A stretch of 57,110 nucleotides of DNA, taken from Alphaproteobacteria bacterium. GTDB lineage: Bacteria; Pseudomonadota; Alphaproteobacteria; UBA9219. Positions 1 to 8,766 of this stretch are shown in pieces. Position numbers and translations under genes: made by a program. The notes beneath the pieces were generated by a model that was not told where the DNA came from, did no database searches, and worked only from the letters and a program-made list of their open reading frames with translations. The stretch covers positions 1-57,110 of the forward strand of contig JABDFY010000013.1 of assembly GCA_013286365.1 (NCBI GenBank). The letters are read 5' to 3'. Positions within the stretch are counted from its first letter, which is position 1. Each line of letters opens with the position of its first letter.

Positions 1-563
1 TCGGCTTACAGAACGCCCTCTTGTTGCGTCAAGGTCTTAAGCGAACATTTGTTTTTATGGTCGCTACAATTTGTTTTGGTTGCGATGTTGTCCTAGTTTC
101 ACTCGGGACTGTGGGGCTCGGCGCATTATTTGCCGCAAGCCGTACGCTAAGTCTGATCATTGCCTTTGGCGGGGCCGCCTTTCTCGCAACCTACGGTGTT
201 CGCTCTCTTTTGGCTGCAAAAAGTGCTAAGGGCCTTGATCTCAAAAGTGCGGTCAAATCATCAAGAGCCAATATTGCTGCTGTGGCATTGGCCGTGAGCC
301 TACTGAACCCGCATGCTATTATGGATACTGTCGTTATTGTTGGAGGTCTGGCGGCACGTTATCAGGGCGAACAAAGGCTTATGTGTGCCGCAGGTGCGCT
401 CACGGCATCATGGCTATGGTTTTTCAGTCTTGGCTATGGTGCGCGATGGTTGGCGCCTTTACTGACCAAGCCAAAAATTTGGCGTTTTATTGATCTTGTC
501 ATTGGCGTGATGATGCTTTGTTTGGCCATCGGCTTTATTCATGACGGTTATCGGCTTTTTTAA
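1..563 (+). CDS. LysE/ArgO-family amino acid exporter, 5' end outside window
   Basis: The reading frame is open from base 3, so the gene starts upstream of the window. The visible part is about 186 residues and ends at a TAA at 561-563. The first visible residues (GLQNALLLRQGLKR) match the conserved N-terminal segment of LysE/ArgO exporters. Several hydrophobic segments follow, and a second family signature (LLNPHAIMD) lies mid-protein. Family members are inner-membrane proteins that export basic amino acids such as lysine or arginine; the substrate here cannot be told. The gene converges on hpnH, with about 70 bp between the stop codons. Family assignment is good; only the substrate and the missing start are uncertain. 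Confidence 0.85.
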   Translation, partial: GLQNALLLRQGLKRTFVFMVATICFGCDVVLVSLGTVGLGALFAASRTLSLIIAFGGAAFLATYGVRSLLAAKSAKGLDLKSAVKSSRANIAAVALAVSLLNPHAIMDTVVIVGGLAARYQGEQRLMCAAGALTASWLWFFSLGYGARWLAPLLTKPKIWRFIDLVIGVMMLCLAIGFIHDGYRLF

Positions 564-634
564 ACTTCCGCATCCAAAACTGTCTACGCGTCAATAGCGT
601 CATTCGTCATCAGGCGAATACTTGTCTTACGTAT

Positions 635-1810
635 TCACTCCGCCGCTTCAACGGTTTCCGGCAACTTGGCTTGGCGTATTTTCTCAGCATGAACTTTGCT
701 AAGCGCTTCTTGCACATGTTTACTAAAAACATAATCAGCGGGACGCTGTTGTGACAAATCGATGTCCTTGGCCATAGCACCTTCAGTCTTGGGGCCACGC
801 AAAGCAACGAGGAGTGTCTTCAAAGGATTACGCATGGCATCATTAGCGGCTGTTGGTTCATAACCACAATGCACCATACAATCGGCGCATTTTTCGTATT
901 TTCCGGTGCCGTACTTGTCCCACTCAGTGGTCTCAATCAGTTCCTTGAACGTTTTTACGTAGCCCTCACCAAGCAGATAGCAGGGGCGTTGCCAGCCGAA
1001 GATGTTTCGTGTCGGATTGCCCCAGGGCGTGCATTCGTAAGTCTGGTTGCCGGATAAAAAGTCCATATAGAGCGAAGATTGGCTGAAGCGCCACTTTGTC
1101 TTGCCTTGCTTGACGCGTTCTTTACCCAACCGAAAGAGATCACGGAACAAATTCTTGGTGGTTTGGCGGTTTAAAAAATGCTCCTGATCCGGGGCACGCT
1201 CGTAGGCATAGCCGGGCGATACAGTCATGGCATTCAGGCCAATATCCATCATGTGATCAAAGAAATTGGCCATGCGCTCGGCTGAAGCATTATTGAACAG
1301 GGTCGCATTGATGTTAACGCGAAACCCTTTGGCGAGAGCGTTCTTAATGGCTTGTTCTGCCTTATCATAAACACCGTCTTGGCAGACAGACCGGTCATGA
1401 TCGCTTTGATCACCATCAAGATGCACCGACCAAGTGAAATAGGGAGAGGGTTGGAAAAGATGCATCTTCTTTTCCATCAGTAGGGCATTGGTGCAAAGAT
1501 AAACATATTTTTTACGGGCGATAATGCCTTTTACAATTTGATCGATTTCACGATGTAAAAGCGGTTCGCCACCGGGGATTGAAACAACGGGTGCGTCACA
1601 CTCATCTACGGCCGTAAGGCAGTCTTCAACGCTCATACGCTGATTAAGAATTTCATCGGGATAATCAATTTTACCACAACCGGCGCAGGCGAGATTGCAG
1701 CGAAAAAGCGGCTCGAGCATGAGCACGAGCGGGTAATATTTATTGCCACGCAGCTTCTGCTTCATGATGTAAAGGGCAACGTCAAATTGCTGGCGTAAGG
1801 GGACTGACAC
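635..1810 (-). CDS. hpnH: Adenosyl-hopene transferase HpnH (radical SAM)
   Basis: HpnH is the radical SAM enzyme that joins a 5'-deoxyadenosyl group to hopene (diploptene), the first step of extended hopanoid side-chain synthesis. The protein has 391 residues, the usual length. Near residues 37-45 it has the C-x3-C-x2-C cluster motif (CNLACAGC), followed by the SAM-binding GGEP (SIPGGEPLL). A second Cys-rich stretch (CADCMVHCGYEP) near the C-terminus is typical of HpnH. It lies 30 bp downstream of ispH on the same strand, so the two are probably cotranscribed. hpnA-E are about 6 kb away on the same strand. The assignment is confident. Confidence 0.93.
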   Translation of the reverse strand: MSVPLRQQFDVALYIMKQKLRGNKYYPLVLMLEPLFRCNLACAGCGKIDYPDEILNQRMSVEDCLTAVDECDAPVVSIPGGEPLLHREIDQIVKGIIARKKYVYLCTNALLMEKKMHLFQPSPYFTWSVHLDGDQSDHDRSVCQDGVYDKAEQAIKNALAKGFRVNINATLFNNASAERMANFFDHMMDIGLNAMTVSPGYAYERAPDQEHFLNRQTTKNLFRDLFRLGKERVKQGKTKWRFSQSSLYMDFLSGNQTYECTPWGNPTRNIFGWQRPCYLLGEGYVKTFKELIETTEWDKYGTGKYEKCADCMVHCGYEPTAANDAMRNPLKTLLVALRGPKTEGAMAKDIDLSQQRPADYVFSKHVQEALSKVHAEKIRQAKLPETVEAAE

Positions 1811-1840
1811 TTTAAACCTCGTTATTGTTTGATGATCGGG

Positions 1841-2800
1841 CTAGGCAGCGCTGCTCGTGGTATTTGTTCGCGAGGCTGCTTTGGTCAAGGCGAGCGGTAA
1901 GCGGAAATGGACGTTTTCTTCTTCGCCAGGCAGGAGAGAAACTTCAACCGGTTCAATCTGCTTGAGGCGCGCAATCAGTTCTTGCACAAGATCCTCGGGT
2001 GCGGAAGCTCCAGCGGTAATGCCGACAACCTGTTTACCCATTACCCACGACGGATCGAGATGCGAGGCATCCTCGATGAGATAAGCAGGAACGCCTTCTT
2101 CGCGCGCGCATTCCTGCAAACGATTTGAATTCGAGCTATTATGTGCACCGATAACCAGCACGACATCGACGTGTTTGGCGAGATCGCGCACCGCGGCCTG
2201 GCGGTTTTGTGTGGCGTAACAGATATCCTTTGTTGCCGGTCCGATGATGGCCGGGAAGCGGGCTTTAAGCGCATCAATAACGGCTTTGGTATCATCGACA
2301 CTGAGCGTTGTTTGAGTGATGTAAGCCAACATGTCAGGATCTTTGACTTGCAGTTTGGCCACATCTTTCGGTTCTGAGATTAAATGTACGACACCTGGGA
2401 TGCGCCCAAGGGTGCCCTCGATTTCTGGATGACCTTCATGGCCGATTAATATAATTTCGCGACCCTGCTTGGCGTAACGCTGACCCTCGGTATGTACTTT
2501 GGACACCAGCGGGCAGGTGGCATCGATGACTTGCAATCCGCGCCGCTTAGCGTGGCTTTCGATTTCTTCAGCGACGCCATGCGCGCTGAAAATGGTAACA
2601 GCGCCTGCGGGAACCTCGTCGGTTTCCTCAACAAAAATGACACCCTTTTTGGCAAGCCGCTGAACAACATGGGGGTTATGCACGATTTCATGCCGCACAT
2701 AGATAGGCGGGCCAAATTTATCGAGGGCCATTTCCACGATTTCAATGGCGCGTTCGACCCCGGCGCAAAAACCCCTCGGTTGGGCAAGTATAACCTTCAT
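1841..2800 (-). CDS. ispH: 4-hydroxy-3-methylbut-2-enyl diphosphate reductase IspH
   Basis: IspH is the last enzyme of the MEP pathway. It reduces HMBPP to IPP and DMAPP with a 4Fe-4S cluster in the cytosol. The three cluster cysteines are visible in [21 protein letters not shown] and [10 protein letters not shown], in family order. The ATG at 2798-2800 gives a protein beginning [14 protein letters not shown], as in the family; an in-frame extension to 2839 has no family support. hpnH follows 30 bp downstream. Placing the isoprenoid-precursor enzyme next to a hopanoid side-chain enzyme suggests coordinated expression (inference). Confidence 0.95.
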   Translation of the reverse strand: MKVILAQPRGFCAGVERAIEIVEMALDKFGPPIYVRHEIVHNPHVVQRLAKKGVIFVEETDEVPAGAVTIFSAHGVAEEIESHAKRRGLQVIDATCPLVSKVHTEGQRYAKQGREIILIGHEGHPEIEGTLGRIPGVVHLISEPKDVAKLQVKDPDMLAYITQTTLSVDDTKAVIDALKARFPAIIGPATKDICYATQNRQAAVRDLAKHVDVVLVIGAHNSSNSNRLQECAREEGVPAYLIEDASHLDPSWVMGKQVVGITAGASAPEDLVQELIARLKQIEPVEVSLLPGEEENVHFRLPLALTKAASRTNTTSSAA

Positions 2801-3199
2801 ATTATTAACCTTTATCCGCCTAGTGGACCAGGGGACCAATCTAGATGAGATCGACAGCCTTTGTAAATTAAAACGACCCCCCTATACTTTCAGAAATATC
2901 TGTTTTCTAGCCTTGAGTGACCCAAAAAACGCGATTTGGCCGAAAACTGATTCGAAAGGGTGCTTCGAGGCCATCCGATTTTTATGGTAATAAATGTGAA
3001 TCTAGATAAGCTTCGTCACGATAGTGACACAATTCGACTCCCATTTTGCCACAATTGGGATCGAAGCTAGGGATGGCAGAGAAAAGTTAATATGCGTCGT
3101 CGTGGGCGTAATTGGGCAAAAAAGAAACAAAATTGCCTGATCGTCAGGAAGGGAATTTATTAGCAATATCAAGAGCAGTCCGATGTTAACCGCGCTCAT

Positions 3200-3361
3200 T
3201 TCGACCTGTTGTCAACCGGTGACAGTGATACGAGATGTGGTAGTATCACCAGCTCTGAATGCTATATCTTGTAGAAAATTCACAGGTTTCACAGTATACT
3301 TATCCACAGTTGCTCATAGATTGCGCGAAGAACGCAGTCTAACTGTGGTGGGAGGCAGAAA
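3200..3361 (+). promoter_or_regulatory. nrdA upstream region with a DnaA-box match and inverted repeats
   Basis: The 560 bp between ispH (minus) and nrdA (plus) hold no convincing gene and must contain two divergent promoters. Visible elements: a perfect 7-bp inverted repeat gtgatac/gtatcac at 3225-3231 and 3243-3249; an exact DnaA-box consensus ttatccaca at 3300-3308; an 8-bp inverted repeat ccacagtt/aactgtgg at 3304-3311 and 3341-3348, the left arm of which overlaps the DnaA box; and a strong ribosome site (ggtgggaggc) just before the ATG at 3362. DnaA control of nrd genes is known in some bacteria; here it is an inference from one box. I saw no NrdR box and no B12 riboswitch. Confidence 0.45.
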
Positions 3362-5212
3362 ATGTTCGATGTAATGCAGGTCGAGCGCGGACCCCACGTC
3401 ATGGTGGACCGTTCGCGAGACGGGGAACTGACGGCTTTCGGTCTGGCTACCCTTGAGGACCGATATTTGCTCCCGGGTGAGACCCCTCAGGATATGTTTG
3501 CTCGAGTCGCTATGACTTACGCCGATGATAGCGACCATGCTCAGCGTATCTATGACTATATAAGTAAACTTTGGTTTATGCCGGCTACCCCTGTTTTGAG
3601 TAATGGCGGTACGAAGCGTGGCCTGCCGATTTCATGCTTTTTGAATGAATGTACGGATAGCCTCGATGGCATTGTTGGCTTGTGGAACGAAAATGTTTGG
3701 CTAGCAGCCCTGGGTGGTGGCATTGGATCTTATTGGGGTAATTTGCGTCCGATCGGCACGCCTGTGGGACGTAATGGCAAAACCTCCGGCATTATGCCTT
3801 TCATTCGCGTGCAAGACAGTCTGACGCTTGCCATCAGCCAAGGCAGCCTGCGTCGTGGCTCGGCGGCCTGCTATTTGCCTGTCAGCCATCCCGAAATTGA
3901 AGAATTTATCGAAATGCGTAGGCCCACGGGCGGCGACCCCAATCGCAAAGCATTAAACTTACATCATGGCGTGGTTGTTCCTGATGCCTTTATGCGCGCT
4001 GTTGAAAATGACGAAGAATGGGCATTGACCAATCCGAAAGATGGCAGCGTCGTACACCGCATTAGTGCGCGAGCGCTATGGATCCGGATCCTCACGGCGC
4101 GCGTTGAGACCGGTGAGCCTTACCTTCTATTCATCGACAATGTTAATCGCGCCATACCTGAGCACCATAAGTTGGCGGGCCTAACGGTCAAGATGTCAAA
4201 CCTGTGCAGTGAGATTACGCTTCCCACGGGTATCGACAAAGATGGCAAAGAACGCACAGCCGTTTGCTGTTTGTCATCGCTCAATTTAGAAAAATTTTTG
4301 GAATGGGAAAATCATCCTTCATTTATTGAGGACTGCCTACGGTTCCTTGACAATGTGCTGGAAGATTTTATTCAGCGTGCGCCTGAAAGCATGGCTAACG
4401 CCAAATATTCAGCGGCACGTGAACGTTCGGTCGGTCTTGGCGTTATGGGACTGCATTCTTTCTTCCAGAGCCAAAATGTGCCGATTGAAAGTGTGATGGC
4501 GAAGGTATGGAACAAGCGCATGTTTAAACACATTAAAGCGCAGGCCGATGCCGCATCTCTCAAGCTTGGCGAAGAGCGTGGTCCATGCCCTGATTCTGCT
4601 GATTATGGCCTTAAGGACCGTTTCTCAAATAAGATTGCGATAGCGCCCACGGCTTCGATCTCGATCATCTGTGGCGGCACGTCCCCTGGTATTGAGCCTA
4701 ACGCGGCTAACAGCTTTACCCACAAGACGCTTTCCGGCAGCTTTGCCGTACGCAACAAGTATCTTACACAGGTGCTGGAAAAGTACGGCAAGACTGATGA
4801 CGATACCTGGAGTTCGATTACGACGCGGGAAGGTTCTGTCCAGCATCTTGATTTTCTTAGTGAGCACGAAAAGTTCGTCTTCAGGACAGCCTTTGAGCTT
4901 GACCAACGTTGGTTGATTGAGCTTGCGTCCGATCGCACGCCTTATGTTTGTCAGGCCCAGAGCTTAAATGTGTTTCTACCAGCCGATGTCCATAAACGTG
5001 ATTTGCATCTCATCCACTTCACGGCCTGGAAAAAAGGCGTGAAGAGCCTTTATTACTGCCGCTCAAAATCTATTCAGCGGGCAGAGTCGGCAGCCCATAT
5101 TTCTGATCGCCCGGCGCAGGCCATGCCGCTCGCTGCCAATGATGATCGGACGCAGGCGGAGCCGCTGTTGGCGGAGGCAAATAAATACGACGAGTGTTTA
5201 GCTTGTCAGTAA
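3362..5212 (+). CDS. nrdA: Class I ribonucleotide reductase, large (alpha) subunit
   Basis: NrdA reduces ribonucleoside diphosphates to deoxyribonucleotides together with NrdB. The 616-residue protein shows the class I active site: Cys92 (PISCFLNEC), radical Cys282 and Glu284 (NLCSEITLP), the partner Cys302 (AVCCLSSLN), the tyrosine pair in SLYYCRSKS near residue 565, and a C-terminal redox pair (CLACQ) as the last residues. It starts almost directly with the catalytic domain and has no N-terminal ATP-cone, so it lacks the usual dATP on/off switch. The start is backed by a strong ribosome site. nrdB lies 1.3 kb downstream, after two unknown genes. The assignment is confident. Confidence 0.95.
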   Translation: MFDVMQVERGPHVMVDRSRDGELTAFGLATLEDRYLLPGETPQDMFARVAMTYADDSDHAQRIYDYISKLWFMPATPVLSNGGTKRGLPISCFLNECTDSLDGIVGLWNENVWLAALGGGIGSYWGNLRPIGTPVGRNGKTSGIMPFIRVQDSLTLAISQGSLRRGSAACYLPVSHPEIEEFIEMRRPTGGDPNRKALNLHHGVVVPDAFMRAVENDEEWALTNPKDGSVVHRISARALWIRILTARVETGEPYLLFIDNVNRAIPEHHKLAGLTVKMSNLCSEITLPTGIDKDGKERTAVCCLSSLNLEKFLEWENHPSFIEDCLRFLDNVLEDFIQRAPESMANAKYSAARERSVGLGVMGLHSFFQSQNVPIESVMAKVWNKRMFKHIKAQADAASLKLGEERGPCPDSADYGLKDRFSNKIAIAPTASISIICGGTSPGIEPNAANSFTHKTLSGSFAVRNKYLTQVLEKYGKTDDDTWSSITTREGSVQHLDFLSEHEKFVFRTAFELDQRWLIELASDRTPYVCQAQSLNVFLPADVHKRDLHLIHFTAWKKGVKSLYYCRSKSIQRAESAAHISDRPAQAMPLAANDDRTQAEPLLAEANKYDECLACQ

Positions 5213-5275
5213 GCCAAAAGAGGTAAGTGAGGGAGGCGCCGCGTAAGGAACTTCGGTTACCGAGGGGAGGCCCGA

Positions 5276-5587
5276 ATGAACCAAACACGTAAAACTGTAT
5301 GTTACTTGGACTCCGCGATTGCTCACGCCATCGAGGAAGTGGTTATGTTTGGTAAGTTTGAAGAAATTGATGCATTTCTCGACAGCGTGGCCGATGATGT
5401 GAACTTCCCGGAGGAACTGCGTAACGGTCTCGAGTCTTTACGTTACTTTCGTGAACATTATGGTAAGGCTGTGCCGCTCGATCGAGCGACTAAAGATAAA
5501 GTTGCCATGATGGATACAGCCTGGTCGATGGAACTACTTGAGATGGTGCGGCATACATCAAGCGAAGAAACGGCAAAGCAGGCGTAA
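5276..5587 (+). CDS. Uncharacterised 103-aa protein inside the nrd operon
   Basis: I do not recognise this small, acidic and probably soluble protein. It is rich in Asp, Glu and hydrophobic residues in a helical pattern and has no signal peptide or membrane segment. Two cysteines are not needed to explain it; only Cys9 is seen. The ATG is preceded by a strong ribosome site (gaggggagg), which supports translation. It lies 63 bp after nrdA and 39 bp before the next gene, all on the same strand, so it is probably expressed with ribonucleotide reductase. A role in controlling or assembling the reductase is possible but is only inferred from position. Confidence 0.7.
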   Translation: MNQTRKTVCYLDSAIAHAIEEVVMFGKFEEIDAFLDSVADDVNFPEELRNGLESLRYFREHYGKAVPLDRATKDKVAMMDTAWSMELLEMVRHTSSEETAKQA

Positions 5588-5626
5588 TGTTGTATCCAAA
5601 AGTTATTCACTAAGCAGGATTATCAA

Positions 5627-6502
5627 ATGAGTAGTATGAGTTTGTGGTGCGAGGGTCTCAAGGTCTTTCGGCGTTATTGGCTGGAATGGATAGTTTGGGG
5701 AATCGTCTTTTCCATCATTTTGTCGCCGGTTGAATTCTGGGTACTTCGTGATTCTGGGCTCTATAACGCGGCTATTTTTGGGGCGCTCATAAACCACGGC
5801 TCGGATTTGGCCGCGCAGATAAAAAGCACGCCGAAACCAAGTCGTTTATCAACGATCGTGTTTATACTTATTTATTATACGGCATCCTACTTTTTCATTG
5901 TTTTTTACCTCCAGCGCGTACCGATCATCGCCTCCCCAAAGAGGGACGTAAGGGGTTTGCTGTATGCTGGAGGCAAGATGCTAGTGAAGTACTTGGCAAT
6001 AATGGGTTGGACGTTATTGATCTTCCTCCCAGTTTTATTGGTTGGTTGTGTCATTATCTTTGTTTTTTCTAAAACGTTGGGTAACTTAGGAATAACGCGC
6101 GCAGCACTTGCACTTAGTCTAGTCTTGATACCTATTATGATCTATTTCGGCACCCGTTATGCCTTGGTTTTTCCCTTAGCAGCGGAGGGTATTCGGTCGT
6201 CATTGAGGGTCAGCGTACAATTAGTACGTGGCAAAATGTGGCGTATAATTGCAAATGCTTTTGCTATTTTTCTTGTCACGATCCCGTTCTCGATAATTAA
6301 TTACGCTGTCGCCTTCGGGTGGGCAGGTAAGTATTGGGAAAATGCTACCCTTACGGCGGTGTTAGCTGTTATAATTGCGGCCTGTGGGATGGTCATAAAT
6401 GGAATATTTTGTGCTTTCATATGCAGTACGGCTCGAATCCTCTATCAAGAAAAAAAACTCATTGAGCCGTCGTTTCAACTCGTAGTTAGACCAAGCTCAT
6501 AA
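5627..6502 (+). CDS. Uncharacterised six-helix membrane protein inside the nrd operon
   Basis: The 291-residue protein has about six hydrophobic segments, near residues 18-36, 78-94, 116-140, 150-170, 203-223 and 232-260. The stretch after the fourth helix (ALVFPLAAEGI... LVRGKMWRI) resembles the repeat seen in YciC/DUF975-like and glycerophosphodiester-phosphodiesterase membrane domains; that is only a pattern impression. It lies between the 103-aa gene and nrdB, with a 12-bp gap to nrdB. Its codon and base use look more AT-rich than the flanking nrd genes, which could indicate a later insertion into the operon. No function is assigned. Confidence 0.75.
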   Translation: MSSMSLWCEGLKVFRRYWLEWIVWGIVFSIILSPVEFWVLRDSGLYNAAIFGALINHGSDLAAQIKSTPKPSRLSTIVFILIYYTASYFFIVFYLQRVPIIASPKRDVRGLLYAGGKMLVKYLAIMGWTLLIFLPVLLVGCVIIFVFSKTLGNLGITRAALALSLVLIPIMIYFGTRYALVFPLAAEGIRSSLRVSVQLVRGKMWRIIANAFAIFLVTIPFSIINYAVAFGWAGKYWENATLTAVLAVIIAACGMVINGIFCAFICSTARILYQEKKLIEPSFQLVVRPSS

Positions 6503-6514
6503 AGGAAACAGATT

Positions 6515-7492
6515 ATGTCAGGCCTTCTTACACCAAACCCTGTTTACAAACCTTTCCGCTATCCTTGGGCCTATGAGGCTTGGCACAAGCAGCAGCAAAT
6601 CCATTGGTTACCGGAGGAAGTGCCGTTGGCTGATGATGTCAAGGACTGGCGACACAAATTAGCTGCGTCTGAGCGCAATCTACTCACCCAGATTTTCCGC
6701 TTCTTCACCCAAGCGGATGTAGAAGTCAACAATTGTTATATGAAAAAGTATGCGCTGGTATTTCAACCAACCGAAATCCAAATGATGCTAGCGGCCTTCT
6801 CCAATATGGAAACAATTCATATTGCAGCTTACTCGCACCTCCTTGATACCATCGGCATGCCCGAGGTCGAATATTCGGCTTTCCTTCGTTACAAAGAAAT
6901 GAAAGACAAATATGATTATATGCAGGGATTTACGGTCGACAGCCCGACCGAAATTGCCCGCACGCTAGCCGTCTTTGGTGCCTTTACCGAAGGGCTACAG
7001 TTATTTGCATCTTTTGCAATGTTGATGAACTTTCCGCGCTTCAACAAAATGAAGGGCATGGGTCAAATCGTGACATGGTCGGTACGTGATGAAACCTTGC
7101 ATACGCATTCGATCATTCGGCTATTTCGTACCTTTATCGATGAGAACAAATTCATCTGGACCGATAGTTTCCAGAGAGAGCTTTATCTCGCTTGTGACAC
7201 CATCGTTGACCATGAAGACGCGTTCATTGATTTAGCGTTCGAACTTGGTGGTGTCGAGGGCTTAAGCGGCGACCAGGTCAAAGCTTATATCCGCTATATT
7301 GCTGATCGCCGTCTTACTCAGCTTGGTCTGCAACCGATCTACCGCGTAGCGAAAAACCCGCTTCCTTGGATGGATGAAATGCTCAATGGCGCCGAACATG
7401 CTAATTTCTTCGAAGCGCGCGCGACCGAGTACAGCAAAGCCGCAACCAAAGGTTCGTGGGAAGAGGCGTTTGCCGTTGAAGACGCGGAATAG
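6515..7492 (+). CDS. nrdB: Class I ribonucleotide reductase, small (beta) subunit
   Basis: NrdB houses the di-metal centre and the tyrosyl radical used by NrdA. The 325-residue protein has the ferritin-like ligand set: Asp68 (TQADVEV), Glu99 and His102 (NMETIHIAAY), a Glu in FTEGLQLF, and Glu/His in RDETLHTHS. The radical tyrosine is Tyr106, four residues after His102, so it is a Tyr-radical type rather than a Tyr-less variant. No ATP-cone is fused to it, so neither subunit carries the activity-site domain. A ribosome site (aaaggaa) precedes the ATG. The gene ends 8 bp before the convergent stop of hpnE. The assignment is confident. Confidence 0.95.
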   Translation: MSGLLTPNPVYKPFRYPWAYEAWHKQQQIHWLPEEVPLADDVKDWRHKLAASERNLLTQIFRFFTQADVEVNNCYMKKYALVFQPTEIQMMLAAFSNMETIHIAAYSHLLDTIGMPEVEYSAFLRYKEMKDKYDYMQGFTVDSPTEIARTLAVFGAFTEGLQLFASFAMLMNFPRFNKMKGMGQIVTWSVRDETLHTHSIIRLFRTFIDENKFIWTDSFQRELYLACDTIVDHEDAFIDLAFELGGVEGLSGDQVKAYIRYIADRRLTQLGLQPIYRVAKNPLPWMDEMLNGAEHANFFEARATEYSKAATKGSWEEAFAVEDAE

Positions 7493-7500
7493 TCTTATCT

Positions 7501-8760
7501 CTAACTTCCCCAACGGAGAACGACTTGTGCCGCTTTTACCCCTGAGCGAATAGCGCCTTCGATGGTCGAAGGTAAGCCGGTTGCAGTCCAATCTCCCGCC
7601 AGCGCCAGATTATTCCATTGTGTATAAGCGCGTGGACGACGGAGGTTCTGATCAGGTGTGGCGGCAAATGTTGCGCGTTTTTCTTTGACAATACGGTAAA
7701 CGGGCATTTTCTCGGGATCGAGATCGAAAAGACGCGCAAGATCCCGCCAAACGATTTTCACTAACGTGTCACTCGCGATATTTTCATGCCGTTCAGCCGC
7801 ACTAATCGTTACCGACACGACATCCTTCTTAACGAAAACCCATTCAGCAAGACCGCCAATTAAGCCAGTGAACCCAGCGGGGTTATGCGGGACTTCGACG
7901 CGGAAGTGTACGTTGATAATGGAGCGAAATTCCGTGGGTATCAAAATTTCTGGCAATAATTCAGAAGCCGACCAGGGTGGAACAGCTAAAATAACCCAGT
8001 CGTTGGCATCGAGCACAATTTTCTCGCTGCCAAAATCAAGTTCATTAATCTGTCCTGATGCTATATTCAATCCACGCAACCGAAAACCAAATTTCACATG
8101 TCTGTCGTGGTTGCGCAAAAGATTGAGGCAAGGCTGAACAAATGTTTCCGAAAGTCCAATTTTAGGAATGAGGGGGCAGCAGGCTTTGCCGCCCATACCG
8201 AAACTTTGTCGGAAAATAGCGGCAAGTAATTGTGCCGACGCAGCTTCGGCTTCGGTGTTAAGCGCTGCGATGCATAGGGGCTCCCAAAAGCGCCGATATA
8301 ATAAGCTTTTTGTTGGGAACTTTGAAGCAACGGTGGACTGCCACCCGGCGGTGAGAATATTGAATGCAGAAAGGTAGTCCCAGGGATGCGTTCCGGCCAC
8401 GCGTTTCTTGTTATCGAAAATCCACCAAGGCATGCGGCCTTTGTTCATATGCGCGATCCAGCGCTCGCCACTTTTTAAATCCATGAAGGGGAAAATGGGC
8501 TCACCTGGCCCACGCATTTGATCGAGGGCGTTCGTGAGAAATAGGTAATCATGGATTGCGACATTGCCCGACAGCACGAGATGATTACCATTATCGATCC
8601 GACAATCTAGTTCATGATCGAAATAAGATCGGCATCTGCCACCGGCGAAAGGGGCCGCTTCGTAGATGGTAACAGATTCGCCCATGAGAGTAAGTTGCAG
8701 GGCCGCAGACAATCCAGCCATACCGGCGCCGATCACATGTATATGCCGCTTGCTGCTCAC
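7501..8760 (-). CDS. hpnE: Hydroxysqualene dehydroxylase HpnE (FAD-dependent)
   Basis: HpnE is the FAD amine-oxidase-like enzyme that reduces hydroxysqualene to squalene after HpnD and HpnC. The 419-residue protein begins with a GTG codon. It has the dinucleotide-binding motif HVIGAGMAGLSAAL at its N-terminus followed by an acidic residue (YEAAPFAGG). Near the C-terminus it has the FAD-family motif LALAGDWTATGLPSTIEGA. It lies 6 bp downstream of hpnD in the hpnA-B-C-D-E operon and is the last gene before the convergent nrdB. Family and context agree, so confidence is high. Confidence 0.92.
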   Translation of the reverse strand: MSSKRHIHVIGAGMAGLSAALQLTLMGESVTIYEAAPFAGGRCRSYFDHELDCRIDNGNHLVLSGNVAIHDYLFLTNALDQMRGPGEPIFPFMDLKSGERWIAHMNKGRMPWWIFDNKKRVAGTHPWDYLSAFNILTAGWQSTVASKFPTKSLLYRRFWEPLCIAALNTEAEAASAQLLAAIFRQSFGMGGKACCPLIPKIGLSETFVQPCLNLLRNHDRHVKFGFRLRGLNIASGQINELDFGSEKIVLDANDWVILAVPPWSASELLPEILIPTEFRSIINVHFRVEVPHNPAGFTGLIGGLAEWVFVKKDVVSVTISAAERHENIASDTLVKIVWRDLARLFDLDPEKMPVYRIVKEKRATFAATPDQNLRRPRAYTQWNNLALAGDWTATGLPSTIEGAIRSGVKAAQVVLRWGS

Positions 8761-8766
8761 GTGATC

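Noticed and set aside
3002..3199. 65-codon frame in the ispH-nrdA gap
   Set aside because: No ribosome site; the composition fits non-coding DNA.
3200..3361. B12 riboswitch or NrdR box upstream of nrdA
   Set aside because: I looked for conserved B12-box and NrdR-box patterns and did not see them.
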